The notes under the pieces are model-generated. The model was given only the letters and a program-made list of their open reading frames with translations. It did not search any database and had not been told where the DNA came from. From NCBI RefSeq assembly GCF_003590835.1, contig NZ_QYUQ01000002.1:2666001-2730000 (forward strand): 64,000 nt of DNA, written 5' to 3'. Position 1 is the stretch's first letter. Every line of letters starts with the position of its first letter. A program made the translations under genes and the position numbers. Origin of the DNA: Noviherbaspirillum sedimenti. Its GTDB lineage: Bacteria; Pseudomonadota; Gammaproteobacteria; Burkholderiales; Burkholderiaceae_D. Positions 35,693 to 47,426 of the stretch are shown piece by piece.

Positions 35693-35914
35693 TTAAACCT
35701 TGTTCTTTTCCCGTGCTTCAACGTCGATGGTGGCCTTGTCGGCAACTTGCGCCGCCGGCGCAGCGGGCTTGTCTTCCTCGCCCTTGACGCCATCCTTGAA
35801 ACCCTTGACGGCCTTGCCCAGGTCGCCCCCCATATTTCCCAGTTTTTTCGTGCCGAAAATCAGCATGACGACCACCAGGACGATCAGCCAGTGCCAAATG
35901 CTCAATGAACCCAT
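35693..35914 (-). CDS. tatA: Twin-arginine translocase subunit TatA
   Basis: 73 residues: a short N-terminal helix ([22 protein letters not shown]), the FGTKKL hinge, an amphipathic helix with [12 protein letters not shown], and an acidic/lysine tail. It oligomerises to form the transport path. It follows hinT by 54 bp in the long his-tat run. Confidence 0.95.
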   Translation of the reverse strand: MGSLSIWHWLIVLVVVMLIFGTKKLGNMGGDLGKAVKGFKDGVKGEEDKPAAPAAQVADKATIDVEAREKNKV

Positions 35915-35968
35915 GTTGCTTCTCCTTGCGGAACGCCAGGCGTCCCAGTATCAAAAGTTTGTATCAGC

Positions 35969-36340
35969 TTAGCGCAAGCCGCGCCATGGACGCGGGCCAC
36001 CCAGTACATGCAAATGCAGATGGTACACCTCCTGTCCGCCATCCGGGCCGATGTGGAACTGGGTACGAAAACCGCCCTGGCCGGGACCTTCGGCCGCCGG
36101 CGTGTAACCGCATCCCGCTTCCCGCGCCAGCTTCGGCGCCAGCAACATCATTTTACCCAACAATGCGGCATGGCTTTCATTGCACTCAGCCAGTGTAGCA
36201 ACGTGATATTTCGGGATGATTAAAAAATGGACCGGCGCGGCAGGATTAATGTCATGAAACGCAATGACGTCGTCGTCTTCGTAAATCGTTTTCGACGGGA
36301 TTTGTTTGGCTGCAATCTTGCAGAAAATACAGTTATCCAA
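35969..36340 (-). CDS. hinT: HIT-family purine nucleoside phosphoramidase
   Basis: 123 residues from a TTG start at 36340, chosen because AAGGAG ends 6 nt before it and the family opening DNCIFCKIAAKQIPS begins right there; no in-frame ATG or GTG fits. The histidine triad is HLHLHV in VYHLHLHVLGG, and the N-terminal CxxC (CIFC) is present. The family hydrolyses AMP-linked phosphoramidates. It sits between hisE and tatA, an order typical of Betaproteobacteria. Confidence 0.92.
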   Translation of the reverse strand: MDNCIFCKIAAKQIPSKTIYEDDDVIAFHDINPAAPVHFLIIPKYHVATLAECNESHAALLGKMMLLAPKLAREAGCGYTPAAEGPGQGGFRTQFHIGPDGGQEVYHLHLHVLGGPRPWRGLR

Positions 36341-36366
36341 TGCGTTCTCCTTGCGGCTGTTGATAT

Positions 36367-36735
36367 TCAATCCTGGCGTTCGTCGTGTTCGCGCGCCTGC
36401 AGTTTGCGGTTGGCCTTTTCCTCGATGCCGGAAATGCCTTCGCGACGCGCCAGCTCTTCCAGCACATCCTGCGGCGTCAAATTGAACTGCGCCAGCATGA
36501 TCATCGAATGGAACCACAGGTCGGCGCATTCGTACAGCAGCTTGGACGGCTCGGCGCCGGCGCGCACATCCTTGGCCGCCATCACGGTTTCCGTGGCTTC
36601 TTCGCCGATTTTTTTCAGGATCGCATCGTCACCCTTGGAAAACAGGCGCGACACATAAGATTGGTCAGGATCGCCGCCATTGGCCAGCTTGCGCGATTCG
36701 ATCACGGCCGCCAGGCGGCTCAAAGTTTCACTCAT
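36367..36735 (-). CDS. hisE: Phosphoribosyl-ATP pyrophosphatase
   Basis: 122 residues of the all-alpha MazG-like fold. It removes pyrophosphate from phosphoribosyl-ATP, second step of histidine synthesis. The conserved [31 protein letters not shown] and the later [15 protein letters not shown] carry the acidic metal ligands. It is separate from hisI, not fused as in enterics. 12 bp after hisI. Confidence 0.95.
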   Translation of the reverse strand: MSETLSRLAAVIESRKLANGGDPDQSYVSRLFSKGDDAILKKIGEEATETVMAAKDVRAGAEPSKLLYECADLWFHSMIMLAQFNLTPQDVLEELARREGISGIEEKANRKLQAREHDERQD

Positions 36736-36747
36736 GGTTTTCGCTAT

Positions 36748-37143
36748 TCACTTGTAGATACTGTCCGGATCTTTCAGGACCGGCTCGACCGCGCGCCATT
36801 CGCCGCCGCCTTCGAGCTTTTCAAAGAAACAGGAATGGCGGCCGGTATGGCAGGCGATGCTGCCGGCTTGCGTCACCTTCAGCAGCACCACGTCCTGGTC
36901 GCAATCGAGGCGGATTTCATGGACTTTCTGGGTGTGGCCGGATTCCTCGCCCTTGTGCCACAGCTTCTTGCGCGAACGGCTCCAGTACACCGCCTCGCCC
37001 AGCTCGACCGTCCTGGCCAGGGCATCGCGATTCATCCAGGCAAACATCAGCACGTCATTGCTGCCGACTTCCTGGGCGATCACCGGCACCAGCCCATGTT
37101 CGTCCCACTTGACATGGTTCAGCCACTTGTCGTTGGCGCTCAT
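36748..37143 (-). CDS. hisI: Phosphoribosyl-AMP cyclohydrolase
   Basis: 131 residues from the ATG at 37143, which overlaps the hisF stop by 4 bp (ATGA). It opens the purine ring of PR-AMP, third step. The family signature runs from [12 protein letters not shown] through [22 protein letters not shown]. The zinc/magnesium ligands are in [13 protein letters not shown] and [10 protein letters not shown]. It is a stand-alone monofunctional form. Confidence 0.95.
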   Translation of the reverse strand: MSANDKWLNHVKWDEHGLVPVIAQEVGSNDVLMFAWMNRDALARTVELGEAVYWSRSRKKLWHKGEESGHTQKVHEIRLDCDQDVVLLKVTQAGSIACHTGRHSCFFEKLEGGGEWRAVEPVLKDPDSIYK

Positions 37144-37904
37144 GCCAGCCTCACCGGTATGCCTTGTTCTGCCATGAAGCGCTTGGCTTCGCCGACCGTA
37201 TGCTGGCCGTAATGGAAAATGCTGGCAGCCAGCACCGCATCGGCGTGCCCCAGCCTGATGCCGTCGGCCAGGTCCTGCAGGCCGCCGACGCCGCCGGAGG
37301 CGATCACCGGCACATTGACGGCGTCGGACACCGCGCGCGTCAGGGCCAAGTCGAAGCCGCTCTTGGTGCCGTCGCGGTCCATGCTGGTCAACAGCAGTTC
37401 GCCCACGCCCAGCTGTTCCATTTTTTGCGCCCATTCGACCACATCCAGGCCGGTGCCCTTGCGTCCGCCATGGGTGAAGACTTCCCAGCGGCCGTCGCCG
37501 CTCTGCTTGGCGTCGATCGCCACGACGATGCATTGCGAGCCATATTTTTGCGCGGACTCGTAGACCAGCTGCGGGTTGGCTACCGCAGCGCTGTTCATGC
37601 TGACCTTGTCGGCGCCGGCGTTCAACAGGCGCCGCACGTCCTCGACCGCGCGCACGCCGCCGCCGACCGTCAGCGGAATGAATACCTGGGAAGCAACCGC
37701 TTCGATGATGTGCAGGATCAGGTCGCGCTCGTCGGAAGTTGCGGTGATGTCGAGGAAAGTGATTTCGTCTGCGCCCTGGTCGTCGTAGCGACGGGCGATC
37801 TCGACAGGATCGCCGGCATCGCGCAGCTCGAGGAAATTGATGCCCTTGACGACACGGCCCGCCGTGACATCCAGGCAGGGAATGATGCGTTTAGCCAGCG
37901 CCAT
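37140..37904 (-). CDS. hisF: Imidazole glycerol phosphate synthase, cyclase subunit
   Basis: 254 residues, a (beta/alpha)8 barrel. Catalytic acids are in [14 protein letters not shown] (Asp near residue 11) and in the second half at STMDRDG-like [15 protein letters not shown]. It uses ammonia from HisH to form imidazole glycerol phosphate and AICAR. It overlaps hisI by 4 bp and follows hisA by 48 bp. Confidence 0.97.
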   Translation of the reverse strand: MALAKRIIPCLDVTAGRVVKGINFLELRDAGDPVEIARRYDDQGADEITFLDITATSDERDLILHIIEAVASQVFIPLTVGGGVRAVEDVRRLLNAGADKVSMNSAAVANPQLVYESAQKYGSQCIVVAIDAKQSGDGRWEVFTHGGRKGTGLDVVEWAQKMEQLGVGELLLTSMDRDGTKSGFDLALTRAVSDAVNVPVIASGGVGGLQDLADGIRLGHADAVLAASIFHYGQHTVGEAKRFMAEQGIPVRLA

Positions 37905-37952
37905 GATCTGCTTCGTTTAACCTTGATACTTGTTGTTTCAATGATTCCGCTT

Positions 37953-38723
37953 TTATTCCGCGTCGCTCAGTTCGTCGGCGCGCTCCTGGGCGCTGCGCAG
38001 GTCGAGCGTACCTTCGTAAATCGAGCGGCCGCAGATCACGCCCTCGATGCCTTCGAACTCTACCGCACACAGGGCTTCGACATCCTTGATGCTGTGCACG
38101 CCGCCGGAAGCGATGACCGGGATCGTCATGCTTTGCGCCAGCTTGACGGTGGCTTCGATGTTGACGCCACCCATCATGCCGTCGCGGCCGATGTCCGTAT
38201 AGATGATGGACTCAACGCCATAATCCTCGAACTTCTTTGCCAGGTCGATGACTTCATGGCCGGTCAGCTTGCTCCAGCCGTCGGTGGCCACCTTGCCATC
38301 CTTGGCGTCCAGGCCGACGATGATCTGGCCGGGGAAGGCGCTGCAGGCATCGTGCAGGAAGCCGGGGCTTTTCACGGCGGCGGTGCCGATGATGACGTAG
38401 GACAGGCCGCCATCGAGGTAGCGTTCGATGGTGTCGAGGTCGCGGATGCCGCCACCCAGCTGAATGGGGATTTCCTCGATATCGTTTTCAGTGGCGAAAT
38501 CCTGCACCGCGCGGATGATGGATTTCACCGCAGCGGCATTCTTCGGCGTGCCGGCAAAGGCGCCATTCAGGTCCACCAGATGCAGGCGACGCGCGCCCTG
38601 CTGTAGCCAATGCCGCGCCATCTGGGCGGGGTCATCGGAAAACACGGTGGCCTGGTCCATGTCGCCTTGTTTCAGGCGAACGCAGTGACCGTCCTTGAGA
38701 TCGATAGCGGGTATGAGCAGCAT
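37953..38723 (-). CDS. hisA: ProFAR isomerase
   Basis: 256 residues, the other half-barrel-repeat enzyme of the pathway. It opens [22 protein letters not shown] with the catalytic Asp near residue 8; the second acid is in [14 protein letters not shown]. It performs an Amadori rearrangement of ProFAR to PRFAR. It lies between hisH and hisF. Confidence 0.97.
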   Translation of the reverse strand: MLLIPAIDLKDGHCVRLKQGDMDQATVFSDDPAQMARHWLQQGARRLHLVDLNGAFAGTPKNAAAVKSIIRAVQDFATENDIEEIPIQLGGGIRDLDTIERYLDGGLSYVIIGTAAVKSPGFLHDACSAFPGQIIVGLDAKDGKVATDGWSKLTGHEVIDLAKKFEDYGVESIIYTDIGRDGMMGGVNIEATVKLAQSMTIPVIASGGVHSIKDVEALCAVEFEGIEGVICGRSIYEGTLDLRSAQERADELSDAE

Positions 38724-38773
38724 GGCTAGCGGGTAGTTTGTGGTTGTTAAGTTAAGGTGGGCAACAATGGAAT

Positions 38774-39412
38774 TTACGGTTTCCAGTCAACGAAATTCTT
38801 GTACAGGCGCAAACCTGCGGCTGCGCTTTTTTCCGGATGAAATTGCGTTGCGAAAATATTATCCCGGGCAATCGCACAGGTGAACAGATTGCCATATTCC
38901 GTCTGTCCAGCGATATGCGCCGGATCATCCGGCACGGCGTAGTAACTGTGCACGAAATAGAAATAACTGTCGTCGGCGATACCTTGCCATAACGGGTGTG
39001 ACAGAGACTGCCTGACCCGGTTCCAGCCCATTTGCGGCACCTTGTAGCGCGAACCATCGGGCTGCGACTGGCCCTCCAGGCGGAAACGCACGACCTTGCC
39101 TGGCAACAGGCCGAGCCCGGGCGTATCGCCCTCCTCGCTCCAGTCGAACAGCATTTGCTCGCCAACGCATACGCCAAACAGGGGCTTGCTGCGCGCTGCC
39201 TCCAGCACGGCTTCCTGCACGCCAGATTCGCGCAGGTTGCGCATGCAATCGGGCATCGCTCCCTGCCCCGGCAAAACCAGCCGGTCGGCACTGCGAATGT
39301 CAGCCACATCACCCGAGATCCGCACATCGGCCTCGGGCGCAGCATGACGCAAGGCCTGCGCTACCGAGCGCAAGTTGCCCATGCCGTAATCCACCACTAC
39401 AATTTTGTTCAT
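38774..39412 (-). CDS. hisH: Imidazole glycerol phosphate synthase, glutaminase subunit
   Basis: 212 residues, class I glutamine amidotransferase. The nucleophile Cys lies in [13 protein letters not shown], the His-Glu pair in ATQFHPEKS near the C-terminus, and the oxyanion region in [12 protein letters not shown]. It feeds ammonia to HisF. The start [17 protein letters not shown] is the normal family opening. Confidence 0.96.
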   Translation of the reverse strand: MNKIVVVDYGMGNLRSVAQALRHAAPEADVRISGDVADIRSADRLVLPGQGAMPDCMRNLRESGVQEAVLEAARSKPLFGVCVGEQMLFDWSEEGDTPGLGLLPGKVVRFRLEGQSQPDGSRYKVPQMGWNRVRQSLSHPLWQGIADDSYFYFVHSYYAVPDDPAHIAGQTEYGNLFTCAIARDNIFATQFHPEKSAAAGLRLYKNFVDWKP

Positions 39413-39460
39413 GATAAAGCTTCAAGCGCGACGCCGATCCAAATCGGCATCATCCGTTTT

Positions 39461-40057
39461 TTACAAGCTGCCCTTGGTCGAGGGAATCGTGCCGGCGGCG
39501 CGGGCATCGAGCTCCGCCGCCATGCGCAGGGCGCGGCCGAATGCCTTGAACACCGTTTCGCACTGGTGGTGGGCATTGTCGCCGCGCAGGTTATCGATAT
39601 GCAGCGTCACCAGGGCATGGTTGACGAAGCCCTGGAAAAATTCGCGGGTCAGGTCGACATCGAAAGCGCCGATCATCGAACGCGTGAACGGCAGGTGGTA
39701 TTCGAGGCCGGGACGGCCGGAAAAATCTACCACCACCCGCGACAGCGCCTCGTCCAGCGGCACGTAGGCGTGGCCGTAGCGGCGGATGCCTTTCTTGTCG
39801 CCGATCGCTTTCGCCACCGCCTGACCAAGCGTGATGCCGACATCCTCGACGGTGTGATGGGCGTCGATGTGCAAATCGCCCCTGGCTTCGATGTCGAGGT
39901 CGATCAGGCCGTGACGGGCGATCTGGTCGAGCATGTGGTCGAGGAAGGGCACGCCGGTATTCAGCTTTTGCTGTCCGCTGCCGTCGAGGTTGATGGCGAC
40001 GCGGATTTGCGTCTCGTTGGTGTCGCGCGTCACTTCCGCGCTGCGTTGCTTGGACAT
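39461..40057 (-). CDS. hisB: Imidazoleglycerol-phosphate dehydratase
   Basis: 198 residues from the ATG at 40057 ([20 protein letters not shown]), the normal size for the monofunctional enzyme; the longer open frame upstream has no similarity. Manganese ligands are in [20 protein letters not shown] and again in [22 protein letters not shown]. It dehydrates IGP to imidazole acetol phosphate. The 160 bp between it and the upstream methyltransferase gene hold no gene and no clear promoter. Confidence 0.95.
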   Translation of the reverse strand: MSKQRSAEVTRDTNETQIRVAINLDGSGQQKLNTGVPFLDHMLDQIARHGLIDLDIEARGDLHIDAHHTVEDVGITLGQAVAKAIGDKKGIRRYGHAYVPLDEALSRVVVDFSGRPGLEYHLPFTRSMIGAFDVDLTREFFQGFVNHALVTLHIDNLRGDNAHHQCETVFKAFGRALRMAAELDARAAGTIPSTKGSL

Positions 40058-40217
40058 GGCTTTCCGTAACAGACAATAATTATGCGAGCATTTTACCCAT
40101 ATTTTCGGCTGGAATTCTGCGCGCGGCCGGATAGTTGGCAATCCCCTGCGTTTGCCCCACCCGGCCTTGCATGGACAACAACAAAAAAATCCTGTCCCGC
40201 CGTCATGCGGCCCAGCC

Positions 40218-41003
40218 TCACTGTACCTGCTCCGTCGCTGCCGGCTCTGCCGGCAAGTCGTCCAGCCTGCGCTGGATCAAGTCGCAGTAATCGGGATTCA
40301 ATTCGAAGCCGACGAAGTTGCGCCCGCAGCGCTTCGCCGCCACCGCCGTGGTGCCGCTGCCCATGAAGGGATCCAGCACCACGCCGCCCGGCGGACAGGA
40401 TGCCTTGATCATGCGCTCGATGATCTCCAGCGGCTTCTGGGTAGGATGATCGGCGCGCTCGCGGTGCTCGCGGTGCAGGCGCGACACGCTCCAGACATCC
40501 TTGGGGTTGTAACCCATCTCCAGCCACTTGGCGCCGACGAAAATCGAGCGCGTACGGGCTTTCTTGGTTTGCTCGTCGTAGGGGATGCGCACGGCGTCGA
40601 CGTCGAAATAATAATCCCGCGACCTGGCGAAAAAGCCGATGGTGTCGTGCACCGATGAAAAGCGCCGGGTGCTGCCGCCCATCGACGGTACGCGCCGGTC
40701 CCAGATGATTTCATTGACCATGGTCAGGCGCTGCTTGAGCATCACGAACACTTCCGGCGAATAACGCCAGGTCAGGAAGATATACAGGCTGCCGGTGGCT
40801 TTCAACTTGGGCAGGGCGATATCGATCCATGCCTGCATCCAGGCCAGATACGCTTCGGTATCAAGCTTGTCGGAATCGTTGCCGTAATCCTTGCCCAAAC
40901 CATATGGCGGGTCGGCAAGGATCAGGTCCACGGAAGCATCGTCGATGCGCGCCATGCCGGCCAGCGCATCCTCGCAGTAAATCTGGTTCAGCCAGGCGCT
41001 CAC
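40218..41003 (-). CDS. Orphan beta-class DNA methyltransferase (N6-adenine or N4-cytosine), YhdJ-like
   Basis: 261 residues from the GTG at 41003, preceded by AGGA 7 nt upstream; another GTG at 41021 is possible. The catalytic motif IV DPPY is at residues 31-34 and the SAM-binding motif I DPFMGSGT at 211-218, so the order IV before I marks the beta class. NPKDVW and HPTQKP segments resemble E. coli YhdJ, which methylates ATGCAT, but the target here is not shown. No restriction enzyme gene lies beside it. It is 37 bp after hisD in the histidine cluster, where hisC usually stands in related bacteria; hisC is not in this window. Confidence 0.88.
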   Translation of the reverse strand: MSAWLNQIYCEDALAGMARIDDASVDLILADPPYGLGKDYGNDSDKLDTEAYLAWMQAWIDIALPKLKATGSLYIFLTWRYSPEVFVMLKQRLTMVNEIIWDRRVPSMGGSTRRFSSVHDTIGFFARSRDYYFDVDAVRIPYDEQTKKARTRSIFVGAKWLEMGYNPKDVWSVSRLHREHRERADHPTQKPLEIIERMIKASCPPGGVVLDPFMGSGTTAVAAKRCGRNFVGFELNPDYCDLIQRRLDDLPAEPAATEQVQ

Positions 41004-41040
41004 GCGGACATCCTGGCGCACCTGTTGCTCTGCGGGCAGT

Positions 41041-42354
41041 TCATTTCAGGCGGTACTCGGCCGAGCGCGCATGCGCCTGCAGGCCTTCGCCGTACGCCAG
41101 CTCGGCCGCCACCTTGCCCAGCGTTTGCGCGCCGGCTTCGCTGACGTGGATCATGCTGGAACGCTTCTGGAAGTCGTACACGCCCAGCGGCGAGGAAAAC
41201 CGCGCGGTGCGCGATGTCGGCAGCACGTGGTTCGGGCCGGCGCAATAGTCGCCCAGCGCTTCGGAAGAATAACGGCCGAGAAACATCGCGCCGGCATGGC
41301 GGATCAGGTCGGCCCAGCGCTGCGGTTCGGCAGCCGAGATTTCCAGGTGTTCGGCGGCGATGAAATTGGCGATCTCGCAGGCTTCTGCCATGTCGCGCAC
41401 CTTGACCAGGGCGCCGCGGTTGGTCAGCGAAGTACGGATGACTTCCTGGCGCGGCATGTCGCCGATCAGCTTGTCGATGCTGGCCTGCACTCGATCAATA
41501 TAGGCGGCGTCAGGGCACAGCAGGATGGATTGCGCCAGTTCGTCATGCTCGGCCTGCGAAAACAGGTCCATGGCGATCCAGTCGGGGTCGGTGCTGCCGT
41601 CGCACAACACCAGAATCTCCGACGGCCCGGCGATCATGTCGATGCCGACCACGCCGAACACACGCCGCTTGGCTGCCGCCACATAGGCGTTGCCGGGGCC
41701 GACGATCTTGTCCACGGCGGGGATGGTGTCGGTGCCGTAGGCCAGCGCGCCGACAGCTTGTGCGCCGCCGATGGTGAAGACCCGGTCGACGCCGGCGATT
41801 GCGGCGGCGGCCAGCACCAGCGGGTTCTTGATGCCATCCGGGGTCGGCACCACCATGATGACATCGGCGACGCCGGCCACCTTGGCGGGAATGGCATTCA
41901 TCAACACAGAAGAGGGATAGGCGGCCTTGCCGCCCGGGACGTAGATGCCGACGCGGTCCAGCGGCGTGACTTTCTGCCCCAGCACGGTGCCGTCGGCTTC
42001 GGTATAGCTGAAACCGGCCGAGCCGCATTCGATCTTTTGCCGCTCGTGATAGGCGCGCACGCGGTCGGCGGCGGTTTGCAGGGCGCCGCGGCGCGATGCC
42101 GGCAAAGCTTCCAGCGCCGCCAGCAATTGCGCACGCGGGATTTCAAGGGCAGCAACGCTGCCCGCCTGCAAGCGGTCGAATTTGTTGGTGTACTCGAGAA
42201 CGGCGGCATCGCCGCGCGTCTTGACTGCGGCGAGAATCGTCGCAGCGGCGCGGTCGATCGCCTCATCCTCGGCAGCTTCGAAGGCGAGCACATGGGCCAG
42301 CTGCTGCCTGAAATCGGCCTGGGCGGAATCGAGGGTGCGGATCTGGATAGTCAT
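41041..42354 (-). CDS. hisD: Histidinol dehydrogenase
   Basis: 437 residues. A zinc enzyme that oxidises histidinol to histidine in two NAD+ steps. Signature stretches are [48 protein letters not shown] and the zinc/catalytic histidines in [12 protein letters not shown] and AEHLEI. It lies 31 bp after hisG. Complete length, all motifs intact. Confidence 0.97.
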   Translation of the reverse strand: MTIQIRTLDSAQADFRQQLAHVLAFEAAEDEAIDRAAATILAAVKTRGDAAVLEYTNKFDRLQAGSVAALEIPRAQLLAALEALPASRRGALQTAADRVRAYHERQKIECGSAGFSYTEADGTVLGQKVTPLDRVGIYVPGGKAAYPSSVLMNAIPAKVAGVADVIMVVPTPDGIKNPLVLAAAAIAGVDRVFTIGGAQAVGALAYGTDTIPAVDKIVGPGNAYVAAAKRRVFGVVGIDMIAGPSEILVLCDGSTDPDWIAMDLFSQAEHDELAQSILLCPDAAYIDRVQASIDKLIGDMPRQEVIRTSLTNRGALVKVRDMAEACEIANFIAAEHLEISAAEPQRWADLIRHAGAMFLGRYSSEALGDYCAGPNHVLPTSRTARFSSPLGVYDFQKRSSMIHVSEAGAQTLGKVAAELAYGEGLQAHARSAEYRLK

Positions 42355-42385
42355 GGCGTTTTCCGGCGCAGCTTGGCCTGCGCGA

Positions 42386-44524
<2,139 letters not shown>

Positions 44525-44587
44525 GATTTCAGTTCCTCAAGTAGCCGTGTTGGATGACACAATTAATAACGCGCTCAGTGACGCAGA

Positions 44588-45343
44588 TCAGTGACGCAGC
44601 TTGTAGCCGGTTTTCAGCAAGCCGATGGCGATGCCTGCCACCACCAGGAAAAACACGCCGACAATGGCGAAACTCAGCAATGGATCGACATCCGACTGGC
44701 CGAAAAAGCCGTAGCGGAAACCGTCGATCATGTAAAAGAACGGGTTGAAGTGCGAGACCGTTTGCCAGAATGGCGGCAGCGAATGGATCGAATAGAACAC
44801 GCCCGCCAGGAAGGTCGCCGGCATGATCAGGAAATTCTGAAAGGCCGCCAGTTGGTCGAATTTTTCCGCCCAGATGCCGGCGATCAGTCCCATGGTGCCG
44901 AGGATGGCGGCGCCGAGCAAGCCGAATATGACGATCCACCAGGGCGCAGCGAAGGACAGTTCGGTAAACCAGGCGGTGATGGCGAACACGCCGACGCCAA
45001 CCGCCAGCCCGCGCACCGCAGCGGCCAGTACGTAGGCGCCGAACAGTTCCCAGTGCGACAGCGGCGGCAACAGGACGAACACCAGGTTGCCGGTGATCTT
45101 GGACTGGATCAGCGAGGACGAGGAATTGGCAAAGGCGTTTTGCAGCACGCTCATCATCACCAGGCCCGGCACCAGGAATGCGGTATAGCTGATGCGGTCA
45201 TAAACCTGCACATACGCTTCGAGCACATGGCCGAAGATCAGCAGGTAGAGCATGGCCGTCAGGATCGGCGCGGTAATGGTTTGCGTCGCCACTTTCCAGA
45301 AACGCAGGATTTCCTTGTAAAACAGGGTCTGGAAACCGATCAT
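44588..45343 (-). CDS. ABC-2 type transporter permease (YadH-like)
   Basis: 251 residues, six hydrophobic spans, ABC2_membrane family. It opens MIGFQTLFYKEILRFWKVATQTITAPILTAMLYLLIFG and contains the late GVFYSIHSLPPFWQTVSHFNPFFYMIDGFRYGF phrase of this family. It partners with the ATPase upstream, whose stop overlaps its start by 4 bp. The substrate of YadGH-type exporters is unknown; the position between mla genes and murA suggests an envelope role (inference). Confidence 0.92.
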   Translation of the reverse strand: MIGFQTLFYKEILRFWKVATQTITAPILTAMLYLLIFGHVLEAYVQVYDRISYTAFLVPGLVMMSVLQNAFANSSSSLIQSKITGNLVFVLLPPLSHWELFGAYVLAAAVRGLAVGVGVFAITAWFTELSFAAPWWIVIFGLLGAAILGTMGLIAGIWAEKFDQLAAFQNFLIMPATFLAGVFYSIHSLPPFWQTVSHFNPFFYMIDGFRYGFFGQSDVDPLLSFAIVGVFFLVVAGIAIGLLKTGYKLRH

Positions 45344-46251
45344 TTCTCGCCCTCCATGATCTGGATGAAAACATCTTCCAGATCCGCCTGCTGCAACTGC
45401 ATGTCTTCAATGCGCGCGCCGGCTTCGCGCAGGCGTGCCAGGATCGGCTCGACCTCGGCGTAGTCCGTCACGCGCAGGGTATATTTGCGGCCGCCGAGCA
45501 ACTCTTCCGGGTGGGTCACCAGGGACTTCAGACTGTCGGGCAAGTGCCCTTGCGACAAGCTGAGCACCAGTTGCGAGCCGGAGATGCGCTTGATCAGGGC
45601 GGCGGTGGTATCCAGCGCAACCACCTGGCCAGCCTTGAGCATGGCGACGCGGTTGCACAGGGCTTGCGCCTCTTCCAGGTAATGGGTGGTCAGCACCACG
45701 GTATGGCCTTCGCGATTCAGGCGGCCGATGAATTGCCACAAAGTCTGGCGCAATTCGACATCGACACCGGCGGTCGGCTCATCCAGCACGATCACCGGCG
45801 GCTTGTGCACCAGCGCCTGCGCTACCAGCACGCGCCGCTTCATGCCGCCGGACAGCGCGCGCATGTTGGCCTCAGCCTTGCCGGTCAAGTCGAGATGGTG
45901 CATCACTTCGTCGATCCAGGCGTCGTTATTCTTCAGGCCGAAGTAGCCGGATTGCATGCGCAGGGTTTCGCGCACCGTGAAGAAGGGGTCGAACACCAGT
46001 TCCTGCGGCACCACGCCGAGCATGCGGCGCGCCTGGCGGTAATCGCGCACGACATCGTGGCCATGGATACTGACGCTGCCGCTGTCGGCGCGGTTCAGGC
46101 CGGCGATGATGGAAATCAGCGTGGTCTTGCCGGCGCCGTTCGGCCCGAGCAAGCCGAAGAATTCGCCTTGTGCGATCGACAGCGAGACGCCCGCCAGCGC
46201 TTGCACTGACTGGTAGCCTTTTTTAACATTGGTGATCTGGATTGCCGCCAT
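45340..46251 (-). CDS. ABC transporter ATP-binding protein (YadG-like)
   Basis: 303 residues. Walker A GPNGAGKTTL (about 35-44), signature ALSGGMKRRVLVAQALV, Walker B VIVLDEPTAGVDVELR and the switch histidine in VVLTTHYLEEA. A C-terminal extension of about 85 residues is typical of ABC-2 exporters. It drives the permease encoded next to it. 135 bp separate it from mlaB, so it may have its own promoter or continue the mla transcript. Confidence 0.94.
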   Translation of the reverse strand: MAAIQITNVKKGYQSVQALAGVSLSIAQGEFFGLLGPNGAGKTTLISIIAGLNRADSGSVSIHGHDVVRDYRQARRMLGVVPQELVFDPFFTVRETLRMQSGYFGLKNNDAWIDEVMHHLDLTGKAEANMRALSGGMKRRVLVAQALVHKPPVIVLDEPTAGVDVELRQTLWQFIGRLNREGHTVVLTTHYLEEAQALCNRVAMLKAGQVVALDTTAALIKRISGSQLVLSLSQGHLPDSLKSLVTHPEELLGGRKYTLRVTDYAEVEPILARLREAGARIEDMQLQQADLEDVFIQIMEGEK

Positions 46252-46386
46252 GATGGCTGATGCGCTTCCTGCATAGGGCGCCGTCGGCTTGCCGGCGACG
46301 GCGTACCTTGGCGAAACCCTTGATTATAGGGGATTTCCGGCCTTCAGGCCGCAGAATGCTGACAACAAGAAAGTCTGGTCAGAGCT

Positions 46387-46647
46387 TCAATGGTGTGGCA
46401 ACAATTCCGCCACGCCATATAGCGCAGCCAGGCTGCGCAAATTCGGTGACAGATTGGTAAAAACAAGAGCGCTGCCTTGACGCAAGGCTGCGCGTTGCCA
46501 ACCCACCAATGCCGCCACCGCGCTGGAATCGGCCTGAACCAGGTCCGTCAGGTCGATGCTGGTTTGCCCCGCACAGATAGCCGCCAGCCCGGCCTGATAA
46601 ATAGCCTTGGCGGTGTCGACATTCAATGGCGAGGTGGGACGAAACAT
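46387..46647 (-). CDS. mlaB: STAS-domain protein MlaB
   Basis: 86 residues, a single STAS domain of the anti-sigma-antagonist fold. It has the core TSIDLTDLVQADSSAVAALVGWQRAA with the serine in the phospho-site position. It binds MlaF and is needed for the stability of the MlaFEDB lipid transporter. It is after mlaC by 30 bp. Confidence 0.9.
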   Translation of the reverse strand: MFRPTSPLNVDTAKAIYQAGLAAICAGQTSIDLTDLVQADSSAVAALVGWQRAALRQGSALVFTNLSPNLRSLAALYGVAELLPHH

Positions 46648-46677
46648 GCTGGCTCGGCGTCTCAGGAAATCTGGAAA

Positions 46678-47322
46678 TCAGGAATTCTTGGCTGGCTTGG
46701 CCGCCGCATCAGCCAGACGCTTGTTCTTCTCGTCCAATACCTTGATCAGGCCATCGATGCCATTTTTGCCGATCTCGGTAGCGAAGCTGCTTTTGTACGA
46801 TTCCACCAGCCAGGCGCCCAGGACGTTGACATCATAGATTTTCCAGCCGGCCGCCTGTTTTTCGAGGCGGTAGTTGAGCTGGATCGGTTCGCCGCGCGGC
46901 CGCAGAACTTGCGAGCGCACTTCCACTTCCGTATCCGACGGCTCGGCACGCACAGGCTTGAATTCAAGCCTCATGTCGTTGACCTGGGCAATCGCACCCG
47001 AGTAGGTGTAGATCAGCAGGTCGCGAAATTCTTCAGACAGGCGCTGTTGTTGCTCGGGCGTAGCCTGGCGCCAGTAACGTCCGGCAGCAAGGGCAGTCAT
47101 GCGCTGGAAATCGACGTGCGGCAAAATCTTGGCTTCAACCAGGGCCAGCACTTTCTTGTGATTCCCGCCCTGAAGATCCTTATCACTATTGGCGGCATCC
47201 AGCACTTCAGCACTGATCCGCTTGACCAGCGCATCCGGCGCTTCCTGCGCGGCGGCAATGCCGCTCAAGGCAAACGCAGCGCTGGCAAGCATCATCGTCA
47301 GTATTTTTTTCAACATAGTCAT
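46678..47322 (-). CDS. mlaC: Periplasmic phospholipid-binding protein MlaC
   Basis: 214 residues. Signal peptide (MLKKILTMMLASAAFALSGIAAAQ). The MlaC/Ttg2D fold is seen in the segments LVEAKILPHVDFQRMTALAAGRYWRQATPEQQQRLSEEFRDLLIYTYSGA and GWKIYDVNVLGAWLVESYK. It ferries phospholipid between the outer-membrane MlaA and inner-membrane MlaFEDB. Here it follows mlaA, not mlaD directly as in E. coli. Confidence 0.94.
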   Translation of the reverse strand: MTMLKKILTMMLASAAFALSGIAAAQEAPDALVKRISAEVLDAANSDKDLQGGNHKKVLALVEAKILPHVDFQRMTALAAGRYWRQATPEQQQRLSEEFRDLLIYTYSGAIAQVNDMRLEFKPVRAEPSDTEVEVRSQVLRPRGEPIQLNYRLEKQAAGWKIYDVNVLGAWLVESYKSSFATEIGKNGIDGLIKVLDEKNKRLADAAAKPAKNS

Positions 47323-47426
47323 CTACCTTCTGCAGAGCCCCGAGGGCCGATTGCCATATTATGCCTTAGCGGCCCCGAACGCGCTGTCCCTGGCACACGC
47401 CACACACGCCACGCACGCCGGCACCC

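Noticed and set aside
40150-40217. Terminator after the methyltransferase gene
   Set aside because: There is a T-run on the minus strand (about 40191-40185), but the only hairpin before it is 4 bp and 10 nt away; too weak to call.
41003-41021. Restriction enzyme partner for the methyltransferase
   Set aside because: Neighbours are hisD and hisB only, so it is treated as an orphan.
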